This document shows, piece by piece, positions 27,801-35,208 of a stretch of 64,000 nucleotides of DNA (position 1 is its first letter; each line of letters begins with the position of its first letter). The translations under genes and the position numbers were made by a program. Source of the stretch: an uncultured Lachnospira sp. (GTDB taxonomy: Bacteria; Bacillota; Clostridia; Lachnospirales; Lachnospiraceae). Under the pieces are notes generated by a model that did no database searches, was not told the origin of the DNA, and worked only from the letters and a program-made list of their open reading frames with translations. The stretch lies in the NCBI GenBank assembly GCA_910585095.1, contig CAJUBU010000002.1:80053-144052 (forward strand), in the 5' to 3' direction.

Positions 27801-28230
27801 TTTCTTTGGCTTTATACTCTTCCAAAATTTCTACAAGTTCGTTATTTGATGCCCCTTGTGCCTTTTTTAAATTATATTGTAAAATATATCGATTGACATC
27901 ATGCGAAGACATCTTTTCATACTCATCATACAACCCTTGCGCCTCATCAAGCTGTTCCAATTTAATTAAAAGTTCTGTCAACTTATATACAAGCTTTCGA
28001 CCGCCAAGATTACGGTTGTATGCTAAAATAGCCATATCTCTTGCTTCTTCATAATCACCAACTGCTTCATGAACACTGATAGCTGCTGCTAATGCAGACC
28101 AATCTTTAACTTTGTGCCAGCTCATACTTTTAGCCATCTCTGCCGCTTCTTTGTATGACTTAATTGAAGCTAATCTTTTTATTTCTTCTATTTTTAAATT
28201 TAATTCATATTTATCCAATCCAGACGCCAC
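24862..28230 (-). CDS. Large TPR-like protein with low-complexity middle and degenerate AAA-type C-terminal domain
   Basis: 1122 residues, not assigned to a named family. Residues about 1-200 are helical repeats resembling TPRs (EEARDMAILAYNRN, LDEAQGLYDEYEKM). Residues about 250-880 are acidic, Gln/Glu/Ser-rich and probably disordered, with near-repeats such as SEEYISEEQFVEES and SNESYLEEQFVE. The last 220 residues look like a AAA ATPase: ILITGNSSSDKTDLARNIV (about residue 917), where the usual GK of Walker A is DK, then TVLIVEGAGSIQPKRIEEL at the Walker B position and an arginine-rich lid. It follows recR by 126 bases on the same strand. Function is unknown. Confidence 0.85.
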   Translation of the reverse strand: MASGLDKYELNLKIEEIKRLASIKSYKEAAEMAKSMSWHKVKDWSALAAAISVHEAVGDYEEARDMAILAYNRNLGGRKLVYKLTELLIKLEQLDEAQGLYDEYEKMSSHDVNRYILQYNLKKAQGASNNELVEILEEYKAKEIDEKYMYELAKLYSKTGRTNECIEACDELALLFQDGKYVEKAMLLKSKVGGELTKHQTKQLEQAKKKDSKISRDLLFEQQSELTRMQHDDIDEVLEEDEKKSRGLLGLFSKPASKPLPKEAIDIYENEQNSESTKDKSQKKNPFMDNKIDNKTEKEDVKEKADTANSNVTYNLREFVLAKVRESEEKRMKEQQPEELETFELPEKEEKSEITDVDSQAHISENNKYVDNEKINNINEETNHFDRMSGSSIVNDSDKMNHSNNISDLNKNHEQEQIKTQEHQQTTIAVESDILQNQENVKSTVKKDTGEIPESLMKLISNARKSIDTSYNEMNKEHEQERIKKEREKQEQLMREREDKMVIEEVKMPDDNIYDTQNLQETIAQTLAEFLDDDIEKLRPNITPSNKEEDSNLEGYSDNEQIEGQMNLADWMESVREQKYGQQSTREFSKQELMRMLEEKDEKSAAYEMLMKKQKQEAQNSTDIDFDDAKKKEYIQMLVDSVKTDLAFRTGKATRSLEDEIIRLIHSPYIQENIKESIKQIESNGTIDKFVDVNTIDSAGAKTKKISNNTDKISEEEISEVLLHTIQMQVVSDELLRKYVTKELEKQSQNTTNESLNKNEQIEDDLVQKQSVLDNDDFDKQQVDEGFSNKQFPTEESLNEQISEEYISEEQFVEESVLQEQLSNESYLEEQFVERDLSSESFSDESRKIRRPQLVESIDEYEEGEFAENLKLEGELAKIFRKYREMPGIESQLAAYFASIDDEMNMVDSSVGNILITGNSSSDKTDLARNIVRALNYLYPEVPKKIAKTTGDSINHRGIAKAMSKLRGTVLIVEGAGSIQPKRIEELMDCLEQNTGRMIVIFEDSDAQMNVLLNFNPDLVNMFNHRIVLKQYTVNELVEMARKFARKRQYEVDDDALLALYLKINELHSMTDNIKLDDIKEIINKAIAHSEKRAARRFFGGVKKKRGEQGDIFFLSEADFKD

Positions 28231-28356
28231 CTTTTCTATTTAAACATAAGTAGTTACAGTTTAACATACTAAAAAAATGTTGTAAATAAGTAGTCCCTTT
28301 ACAATTAAGTTAAGAATTATAAATTTTTTATAATGTAATAAAAAATTGCAGATTTT

Positions 28357-28953
28357 TTACAATTCGATTCTGCCTTCCAATGCACGTAACAAGGTCACTT
28401 CATCAATATATTCCAAATCTCCTCCAACTGGTACACCGCTTGCAATTCTTGTCACCTTAATTCCTGTCGGTTTAATTAACTTACTTAGATACATCGCCGT
28501 TGTCTCACCTTCAAGACTTGAATTTGTCGCAATAATTACTTCGTCAATATCCGTCTCAAGTCGTTTTATAAGTTCTTTTATTTTTATATCAGATGGTCCA
28601 ATTCCTAACATTGGGCTAATTGCACCATGCAATACATGATACACACCCTCATATTTTCCAGTTTTTTCATAGGCAGCTAAATCCCTTGTCTGTTCTACTA
28701 CCATAATCATTCTATGATTTCTCTTTTCATTGCGACATATTGGACACACTTCTTCATCGGTAAGTGTAAAACATTCTTTACAATACCTCACATTCGATTT
28801 TGCATCAGTTATTGCCCTTGTCAAACTGTTCACTTCTTCCTCTGGCATGTGAATAATGTGAAATGCCAGGCGTTGTGCACTTTTAGCTCCAACACCTGGT
28901 AATCTTGACAACTGTTCAATTAAATTATTAATATGGTTACTGTAAATATCCAT
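28357..28953 (-). CDS. recR: Recombination mediator RecR
   Basis: 198-residue DNA-binding protein that acts with RecF and RecO in gap repair. Helix-hairpin-helix LSRLPGVGAKSAQRLAFH at the N-terminus, a four-cysteine zinc finger (CKECFTLTDEEVCPIC, about residues 58-73), a TOPRIM domain (MVVEQTRDLAAYE, GVYHVLHGAISPM) and a C-terminal Walker-like segment (ATNSSLEGETTAMYL). The start overlaps the ybaB stop as TGATG, so translation is coupled. Confidence 0.97.
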   Translation of the reverse strand: MDIYSNHINNLIEQLSRLPGVGAKSAQRLAFHIIHMPEEEVNSLTRAITDAKSNVRYCKECFTLTDEEVCPICRNEKRNHRMIMVVEQTRDLAAYEKTGKYEGVYHVLHGAISPMLGIGPSDIKIKELIKRLETDIDEVIIATNSSLEGETTAMYLSKLIKPTGIKVTRIASGVPVGGDLEYIDEVTLLRALEGRIEL

Positions 28954-29312
28954 CAGAATAATCCTCCGCCTAGACCTCCAAGTCCAGACAAACCGCCTGT
29001 AATTTTTGACATTGAAGCAGCCGATTCTTCTTCACATTTGCGCAATGCTTCATTGATAGCCGCCATAATAAGGTCTTCAAGCATCTCCACATCATCTGGG
29101 TCAACAGCTTCAGGATCTATCTTTACCTTTGTCACTTCTCTTTTTCCTGTAACGGTCACTTCCACAGCTTTCCCGCCTGCTGCCGCTGTAAATTCTTTCC
29201 CTTCAAACTCTGCCTGCTGTGTCTCCATCTGCCTTTGCATTCTCTGTGCCTGCTTCATTAAATTATTCATATTTCCAGGCATACCGCCAGGAAATCCGCC
29301 TCTTTTTGCCAT
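28953..29312 (-). CDS. YbaB/EbfC nucleoid-associated protein
   Basis: 119-residue DNA-binding protein of the YbaB/EbfC family. A glycine-rich N-terminus (RGGFPGGMPGNMNNLMKQA) is followed by a long helix (QRMQRQMETQQAEF), the conserved strand region AVEVTVTGKREVTKVKIDPEAV and a second helix, then a Gly/Leu-rich tail. Both ends overlap neighbours as TGATG junctions with dnaX and recR, the usual dnaX-ybaB-recR operon. Confidence 0.95.
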   Translation of the reverse strand: MAKRGGFPGGMPGNMNNLMKQAQRMQRQMETQQAEFEGKEFTAAAGGKAVEVTVTGKREVTKVKIDPEAVDPDDVEMLEDLIMAAINEALRKCEEESAASMSKITGGLSGLGGLGGGLF

Positions 29313-30967
29313 CAGATTAAATCCTCCTTATCATCTATTTCTATCTCCATATGAACCAACTCGGTTATATCAATAAATCGGTTTTGAAAATCCTCATTAC
29401 TTTTTAATTTTGTTATAATAACATCTGCATGAACGCCCGTTCTTTCTTCTATTACATTTTCAAGCCAAGCTTTGTCTTCCTCTCTTGAAAGCGCACCGTA
29501 TGCTACTGTTGACTCTACCATAATTTCAAGACTCTTATTATCTTGTGCTAATGTCACATGGGCCTGTTTTAAATGCTGCGCTAACAATGGCTCTTCTATT
29601 GAATTGACAATAGTCATCCATTTTTTTGCAATTTCTTTAATATCATCTGGCAAAGCTTGAACAACACGTTCTTTCTCAGCCTGAATATTCTCTTTATTAT
29701 ATGCTGTATGTTCTCTATCTATTTTAAAATTTGATGTCTCTGGAAAAAAATCTGCCTTCGACACCATTGCCTGCAATTTTTCATTCAAATTTTTATCCGC
29801 TTTTTCTAACTGATTTTCAAGAGTTGAAACCCTTGCAGACAACTCAATAACATCATTTTCATGTTCCATTGAAGGTCTGCACAATTTAATAAATGCAACC
29901 TCCGCTTTTATTCTTTTTTGTGTGGCATGTTTGATGTCATTTGACAAATCAGAAAGCACTCTTATATAGCGCATCAAAAGTCCATCATCAATTTTATTTG
30001 CATCATCTGCAAGCTGCATTAAATGCTCTGATGACATATCAATAATATCTTGCAAAGCGACTATATTATCGGTTGTTTTTACAAGCAGCATATTTCTAAG
30101 ATACCATACAAAATCTGATACAAATTGTGTAATTTCCTTGCCTTTCATAATTATATTTTCAATAAGCTGCATACATCCTGCCACATCGGATGCAAGGATA
30201 CATTTTAACATCGATTCAAACACTTCTGTATCAACTGCACCAAGCACTTTTAACACATTTTCATATGTGATTTCCTGCCCTAAATAAAATGCAATACACT
30301 GGTCAAGCAAACTAAGCGCATCACGCATAGAACCGTCTGCCGCTTTTGCCACATACCTTATTGCTCTCTTTTCCACAACAACTTGTTCTTCCTTCATAAG
30401 CTCAGAAAGTCTGTCTGCAATAATATCAATTGTAATTCGATGAAAATCATACCTTTGACATCTTGAAAGAATCGTTATTGGAATCATATGTGCCTCTGTT
30501 GTCGCCAAAATAAATATTACATAGGATGGTGGCTCCTCAAGAGTCTTTAAAAGTGCATTAAATGCACCTATTGAAAGCATATGCACCTCATCAATAATAT
30601 ACACCTTAAATTTGCCTTCTGTTGGAGAATATTGCACTTCTTCTCGAATTTGGCGGATATTATCCACACCATTATTAGAAGCCGCATCAATTTCTATTAC
30701 ATTCATAGAAGTGCCTGCTGCAATTGCTTTGCAAACCGAACATTCTCCGCAAGGATTTCCATCAACAGGTTTTTCACAGTTGACTGCCTTTGCAAAAATC
30801 TTTGCTACAGTCGTTTTTCCTGTACCTCTTGTGCCACAAAATAAATAAGCATGACCAATTCTATCAAGTTTAATCTGATTTTGTAAAGTTGTTACAATAT
30901 GTTCCTGCCCTTTGACATCGTTAAAATTATTGGGACGCCACTTTCTGTAAAGTGCCTGATATGCCAT
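29312..30967 (-). CDS. dnaX: DNA polymerase III subunit gamma/tau
   Basis: 551-residue clamp-loader ATPase. Walker A is in FCGTRGTGKTTVAKIFA (about residues 43-59), the zinc module CxxxxxxxxCxxCxxC lies in NCEKPVDGNPCGECSVCKAI, Walker B is VYIIDEVHML, the SRC motif with arginine finger is ILSRCQRYDF, and the clamp-loader domain III and a charged C-terminal tau-type tail follow. ATG 30967 begins MAYQALYRKWRPNNF, the conserved DnaX start. The SRP RNA gene is 60 bases upstream in the same direction. Confidence 0.97.
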   Translation of the reverse strand: MAYQALYRKWRPNNFNDVKGQEHIVTTLQNQIKLDRIGHAYLFCGTRGTGKTTVAKIFAKAVNCEKPVDGNPCGECSVCKAIAAGTSMNVIEIDAASNNGVDNIRQIREEVQYSPTEGKFKVYIIDEVHMLSIGAFNALLKTLEEPPSYVIFILATTEAHMIPITILSRCQRYDFHRITIDIIADRLSELMKEEQVVVEKRAIRYVAKAADGSMRDALSLLDQCIAFYLGQEITYENVLKVLGAVDTEVFESMLKCILASDVAGCMQLIENIIMKGKEITQFVSDFVWYLRNMLLVKTTDNIVALQDIIDMSSEHLMQLADDANKIDDGLLMRYIRVLSDLSNDIKHATQKRIKAEVAFIKLCRPSMEHENDVIELSARVSTLENQLEKADKNLNEKLQAMVSKADFFPETSNFKIDREHTAYNKENIQAEKERVVQALPDDIKEIAKKWMTIVNSIEEPLLAQHLKQAHVTLAQDNKSLEIMVESTVAYGALSREEDKAWLENVIEERTGVHADVIITKLKSNEDFQNRFIDITELVHMEIEIDDKEDLI

Positions 30968-31028
30968 AGTGTTCCTTTCATGTTTTGCTGTTTATGCAAT
31001 TTATACATTATAAAATCACATTATAAAA

Positions 31029-31291
31029 CCGCGCATCTGATATCGAACGCTAGCCCACAGACGTTACCGATACAGTTAGCTCGATTCAGGCACCCTTTCG
31101 GCACACGAAAGGTTTCACTTAATGCTGCTTCATTCCTGACCTGACATGATTCATGAATTTCCGTTGCGAAAGACCCAAATGTCAACACCACTTTTATCGG
31201 GCTGCTCCATAAACTATCGCCCTCCACCAGACATCACCCCTGCTATAGCGGATTGCAGGTACAAGGTGCCGCTACTACCCCGGCTGCGCGG
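31029..31291 (-). ncRNA. ffs: Signal recognition particle RNA (large, Gram-positive type)
   Basis: Minus-strand transcript of about 263 nt that scaffolds Ffh and the Alu domain for co-translational targeting. The conserved Ffh-binding hairpin is visible as GTCAGGTCAGGAATGAAGCA (near 31130-31150). The termini CCGCGCA (31285-31291) and TGCGCGG (31029-31035) are complementary, and TTTTATAA follows the 3' end. The length fits the large type with an Alu domain. It lies just upstream of dnaX, a conserved position. Apparent reading frames inside it are not genes. Confidence 0.93.
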
Positions 31292-31299
31292 TATAAATT

Positions 31300-31329
31300 A
31301 TTATACATAATATAAGGTAAAAGTGTCAA
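31300..31329 (-). promoter_or_regulatory. Promoter of the SRP RNA gene
   Basis: Minus-strand TTGACA (31324-31329) and TATAAT (31300-31305) with an 18-base spacer; the -10 ends 9 bases before the RNA 5' end. Confidence 0.75.
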
Positions 31330-31449
31330 GTAGTAACAAACATATGATTTAAATTTTTATAAGCCATTTGTATATAATCAATATATTTTTTATATATTTT
31401 ATAAAACTTTTCAATAAATCTTTGTACATGCCTTTGCTATTAAACAACC

Positions 31450-31481
31450 ATTGGGAGCAGCACTAAAATACTACTCCCAAT
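31450..31481 (-). terminator. Terminator after the DAACS transporter gene
   Basis: On the minus strand ATTGGGAGTAG pairs with CTGCTCCCAAT (11 bp, one G-U) around a 10-base loop, followed by GGTTGTTTAAT. It lies 26 bases beyond the stop codon. Confidence 0.6.
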
Positions 31482-31506
31482 ATATATATCTAAAAATATA
31501 TTTGCT

Positions 31507-33144
31507 CTATTGACTATAATCCAAACTATTTCTTTTCCTGTTCTGTTCATTTCGCTTCTCATAGCCTTGTGCTAACTTTTTTTTATCTAATATCTTTAAA
31601 TGTCCAGCAGTAAAAATTAATTCTGCCTGTATACATATCAATCCAGAAGATGTCATAACAAAATCTAAAATGGAATTAAGCACAATCACAATTATAATCG
31701 CCTCACTTGGAATACCTAATTGTGCAAACATAACTATAAAAATAAAAAGCGCTCCATTTGGAATCGGAGGTGCTGCCATAGCCAAAAAACCTGCTGTCAA
31801 AACAGCGGTTATCAGCCATATGATTGTAATCTCTATATCATAATATTCTGCCATACATAAAGCTATGGCAAGAAAACTAATGACTGCACCTGGTTTATAA
31901 ATCATCTGTCCCAATTGAATTGCAAAATTTGCTATCTTATTTGGGATTCCAAGTCGAACGGTACAAGTTTCAAGATTGGTAGCGAAAGCTGCCGCAGAAG
32001 AACCTGTTAACAAGGCAATAAAATATGTAGGGAGCTGTTTTTTTACCAGTAAAATAGGATTTATCTGAAATTTTGCCGCTACCATAATCACATAAAACAG
32101 TATAAGAAGCAAACAAGCAGGTATTGCAAGCGCAAAAACTTTTACAATTCCCCAAAAATTCACTCTGCTATCAAACAGCAGCAGATTAAAAATGCTTAAA
32201 AATACAAAAACAGGAACAAACTTTCCGATTACTTCCATCAGAAAACGCACTACTTCATTTGCCTGTACTATAACATCCCGAAACGCTGACGCCCTTTGTT
32301 CCAAGATAAGCAATACTATGCCAATACATCCACCTAAGAAGATAATCTGCAAAGCATTTCCTTCCAAAAAAGGCGATATAATATCAGATGGTATAATTCC
32401 TAGCACCATTGCATAAATATCCTCAAAACCACCAAAAGCCGCTTTGTTTTTTCCCCATACAATCTTAAAAAAAGGACTTGCCAGCAGAATAAATGCAGTA
32501 CCAACGGCAAATGTACTAATTACCATTCTTATAATGAACCGCTTTCCGATTTTTCCCATAATTGTAAAATCTCCAATGCTGATAATTCCCCAGCAAACTG
32601 CAAGAAATATCATCGGGGAAGAAATTGCCTGCAATATATCAAGAATGGTATTGAAAAATGGTTCTGTAATTCCAATAGCAATATCTTTTACCCCCTCTGG
32701 AAGAATCCTTATAATGCCTCCAAGAAAGAGCGCAGCCAAAATTGCAATTGCCAGTCCTGCCATCTTCCTGATATGAGCCTTTGGAGGAGGACAACATATT
32801 AAACAATTTCTTCCATTTTTATAAGAATAGTTAAGAGCAAGCCCTGCCTGTGACAGAATTTGGCTACCAAGCAGAAAACCTTGTGCTTCTTCATCAATGC
32901 TAATCTGCATCCCCTCCACACACACCTCAATAGTAAGTCTTCCAAATTTCTGCACCGTTTTATACAAAACAAACATGCCTTCTAATTTTTCCAGCCATGT
33001 TCCTAAAACTTCTTCTAAAGACCGACGGATACGGATAACATCCCTTTTGTCTGTCCCTGCTTCTTTTAAAGCTCTGGCAAATAATCGTGACAATCGGTCG
33101 ATTGTCTCTGCCGATAATATAAATTCTCTTTTGCATTGTCGCAT
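31507..33144 (-). CDS. Cation:dicarboxylate/amino acid symporter with extra N-terminal domain
   Basis: 545-residue DAACS-family (GltP/SdcS-like) importer. Eight or so membrane segments run from about residue 130; the reentrant serine motif GSSAAAFATNLET and the substrate region MAAPPIPNGALFIF are visible, as in glutamate/dicarboxylate symporters. The first 120 residues are soluble and unusual for the family: RIRRSLEEVLGTWLEKLE with later strands resembles a degraded GHKL-type ATPase fold. ATG 33144 follows GGGTGA by 8 bases. It follows the MIF-like gene by 102 bases and may share its transcript. The substrate is unknown. Confidence 0.87.
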   Translation of the reverse strand: MRQCKREFILSAETIDRLSRLFARALKEAGTDKRDVIRIRRSLEEVLGTWLEKLEGMFVLYKTVQKFGRLTIEVCVEGMQISIDEEAQGFLLGSQILSQAGLALNYSYKNGRNCLICCPPPKAHIRKMAGLAIAILAALFLGGIIRILPEGVKDIAIGITEPFFNTILDILQAISSPMIFLAVCWGIISIGDFTIMGKIGKRFIIRMVISTFAVGTAFILLASPFFKIVWGKNKAAFGGFEDIYAMVLGIIPSDIISPFLEGNALQIIFLGGCIGIVLLILEQRASAFRDVIVQANEVVRFLMEVIGKFVPVFVFLSIFNLLLFDSRVNFWGIVKVFALAIPACLLLILFYVIMVAAKFQINPILLVKKQLPTYFIALLTGSSAAAFATNLETCTVRLGIPNKIANFAIQLGQMIYKPGAVISFLAIALCMAEYYDIEITIIWLITAVLTAGFLAMAAPPIPNGALFIFIVMFAQLGIPSEAIIIVIVLNSILDFVMTSSGLICIQAELIFTAGHLKILDKKKLAQGYEKRNEQNRKRNSLDYSQ

Positions 33145-33246
33145 TATAAATGTCACCCGCTTTCTAATATAAAAAACGAAGTCTCTTTTTTATGACATCC
33201 ATTATTTTATCTATTTCTTTTTTATGTCTATTTGGATTCTTTTCTT

Positions 33247-33591
33247 CTAAAAATTACTTCCGTTCCAACCCCATTTATAGCATTCTTCATATTTTACATA
33301 GATGCAGTCTTTCTTAATTTGAAGTTCTGTTTCATATATTTCACAAATCCTTTTTGTCATTCCATCAAGACAATCTTCCGGAATTTTGCCAAACACCTTG
33401 ATTTCTATCATAGCTAATGGCTGTGTATTTGCTCCTTTGAAATATAAATTACAATTATCTGCCAATTCCAACATAAGCCATTCTTCCGACTTTCCCGGAA
33501 TCATAGCAATTGCGCTGCCCAGCTTTTCTTTTATCGTCTCCTTCTGCTGTTCTGTCATATCAATACTTACTCTTGAATTTATAAATGGCAT
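33247..33591 (-). CDS. MIF-family tautomerase-like protein
   Basis: 114-residue homologue of macrophage migration inhibitory factor and the 4-oxalocrotonate tautomerase superfamily. The start MPFINSRV gives the expected Pro at position 1 after Met removal. The C-terminal half carries IEIKVFGKI, DCIYVKYEE and WGWNGSNF, aligned with MIF SIGKI, DRVYINYYD and VGWNNSTF. A strong AGGAGG precedes ATG 33591. It lies 47 bases downstream of a probable small peptide gene and upstream of the DAACS transporter. The bacterial function is not known; keto-enol tautomerase activity is plausible. Confidence 0.85.
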   Translation of the reverse strand: MPFINSRVSIDMTEQQKETIKEKLGSAIAMIPGKSEEWLMLELADNCNLYFKGANTQPLAMIEIKVFGKIPEDCLDGMTKRICEIYETELQIKKDCIYVKYEECYKWGWNGSNF

Positions 33592-33638
33592 AACTTTCCT
33601 CCTCTATCTTCAATATCTGTGTCAATCTACTTAAACTT

Positions 33639-33737
33639 TCATTGCAAACTATATTTATCAATAAAATAAAATTTATTTATTTTTTTACTTTCTGCTATTT
33701 TAACAATCCATGGTCTTTTATTGTCACAAGTATTCAC
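33639..33737 (-). CDS. Probable 32-residue peptide
   Basis: A minus-strand frame opens at GTG 33737, five bases after a near-perfect AAAGGAGGA site, and closes with TGA at 33639. The peptide begins MNTCDNKRPWIVKIAESKKI and ends NKFYFIDKYSLQ: basic, one cysteine at position 4, no signal peptide. It matches no family I recognise and lacks the acidic tail and inner Cys of AgrD-type autoinducers. It lies between a GHKL kinase gene and the MIF-like gene, downstream of the predicted LytTR promoter at 33808-33878. It could be a signal peptide precursor, a regulatory leader peptide, or the remnant of a longer gene. Confidence 0.5.
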   Translation of the reverse strand: MNTCDNKRPWIVKIAESKKINKFYFIDKYSLQ

Positions 33738-33807
33738 AATGCTCCTCCTTTTTTAAAACTCAACTCAAATAATATATACATAACAATTATTGCTACTCTT
33801 GTTTCGC

Positions 33808-33878
33808 TATATACCATATCAAAAAAAATACTTAAAAAGTGTATTTGGCATATTTGGTCACTTTTTTGGCATATTTGG
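33808..33878 (-). promoter_or_regulatory. Predicted LytTR-activated promoter with paired boxes
   Basis: TTTGGCATATTTGG occurs twice, identically, at 33844-33857 and 33865-33878, an offset of 21 bases or two helical turns, as is usual for LytTR sites. Reading on the minus strand, a weak -35 TTTAAG (33831-33836) follows after 7 bases and TATATA (33808-33813) after a further 17. The geometry matches the promoter at 18925-18987. It would drive the peptide, tautomerase and perhaps transporter genes. Confidence 0.55.
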
Positions 33879-33936
33879 CTAAAGAGATATTTATAATATT
33901 TATTAAAAGAAGAATATATTAACAACAATAGCCGTC

Positions 33937-35208
33937 TTATAGATTCAAGACAGCACAAGCTGAACAGATTCCATTTTCCACCCTGTAATCTAAATTTCCA
34001 TCATATTTTTGGCAAACAGCAAGAATACTAGATATACCAATACCTTTTGGAACAGGCAGACCGTCTGCAAGCTCCAGATTATCCAGGCAGGTATTGTTAC
34101 AGACAATAAGAAGCCTGTCACTGTCCAAACGAATATAAATTTCAATATATGAGTTTTCTTTTTCAGCCTTCTGACAGCCATGCAAAGCATTTTCCAGCAA
34201 ATTTCCAAAAAGGGCAATTAAATCAATATCTTTCACTGTTATTTTTTCCGGCACATTGCACCTGACAGAAAATTTAATACCGCTTTCCTCCACCTTGCCT
34301 GCATAAACAGAAAGAATCATGTTTATCATACTATTTATGGAATACTGTTTTACTGCCGCTTTTGAAATCTCAATGCTGTACTCTCTGACATAAGCAAGAA
34401 TACTGGATACATCGTCGGCTTTTGCATATTCTGCAATTATTTTAAGGTGATGTCGTATATCATGACGAAATCTCTGATGCATTTTCTCCGCATTCTGCAA
34501 AGTAGATATTTGTGCTGAAAGGTACTCTGCATTCTGGCGAACCAAAGCAGCCTCTGCATCCTTTTTCATATAGCTGATATTGCTAAAAACAACGCCATAT
34601 ACTGCACACATAAAAAAACTGACTACAACAAATATCAAAAACATAGATAACTTTGGCATCACACTCCATGCTTTCAAAATAGTCAAAGCAGCTTGCAGCA
34701 AATAAAACATCAGAGCAATCAATACCAATTTCCACCACCTTCCCTTGCCAATATCTGCAATAGAACGAACAACCGATGCCGCATACTTTTTATACAGCGC
34801 CAATATCAAAAGCAGCGCCGCCGTGCGAAGCACATTAGCCAGATAATACCTCACTGGAGCAGACAACTGTGACAAAAGCAAATCTATTATGAGACTTAGA
34901 CTGTTATCTATGATGGAAAATAAGCCAAAATAAGTAAGAAATAAAAAACTCTTCTTAGAAAAGCACTCCTGAGAAACAATACAGAAAAAAAAGAACAGGC
35001 AGACTGCAATTCCTATGTATGTAAATATCGCATTTACACCCCTTATCGCATATGCGTACCCACCCATACAGACAAAACTTGCTATATACAGACAGCTATA
35101 AAGTACAAATTTTCTTTTGGCATATCTAGATTCCAACATATGGTAAATAACAATCACATGACACAATGCTGTAAGAAACAATCCTGGTATCTGATATGGC
35201 ACACTCAT
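33937..35208 (-). CDS. GHKL-type membrane sensor histidine kinase (AgrC-like)
   Basis: 423-residue sensor kinase. Six hydrophobic segments occupy residues about 5-215. The phospho-acceptor region is QRFRHDIRHHLKIIAEYA (about residue 255) and the GHKL ATPase domain has the N box LFGNLLENALHGC and a late G-rich VPKGIGISSILAVC. This is the AgrC/ComD/LytS-like class that partners LytTR regulators and often senses peptides. ATG 35208 overlaps the regulator stop as ATGA, and GGAGG lies 8 bases upstream. Confidence 0.92.
   Translation of the reverse strand: MSVPYQIPGLFLTALCHVIVIYHMLESRYAKRKFVLYSCLYIASFVCMGGYAYAIRGVNAIFTYIGIAVCLFFFFCIVSQECFSKKSFLFLTYFGLFSIIDNSLSLIIDLLLSQLSAPVRYYLANVLRTAALLLILALYKKYAASVVRSIADIGKGRWWKLVLIALMFYLLQAALTILKAWSVMPKLSMFLIFVVVSFFMCAVYGVVFSNISYMKKDAEAALVRQNAEYLSAQISTLQNAEKMHQRFRHDIRHHLKIIAEYAKADDVSSILAYVREYSIEISKAAVKQYSINSMINMILSVYAGKVEESGIKFSVRCNVPEKITVKDIDLIALFGNLLENALHGCQKAEKENSYIEIYIRLDSDRLLIVCNNTCLDNLELADGLPVPKGIGISSILAVCQKYDGNLDYRVENGICSACAVLNL

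Noticed and set aside
28231..28356. Possible separate small gene between recR and the 1122-residue protein
   Set aside because: No frame with a ribosome binding site was seen in this 126-base gap.
31021..31227. 68-codon minus-strand reading frame
   Set aside because: It lies wholly inside the SRP RNA, whose conserved core and paired ends are clear.
34000..35000. AgrBD-type quorum-sensing locus
   Set aside because: The kinase and LytTR regulator fit, but there is no AgrB protease, and the small peptide lacks AgrD features.
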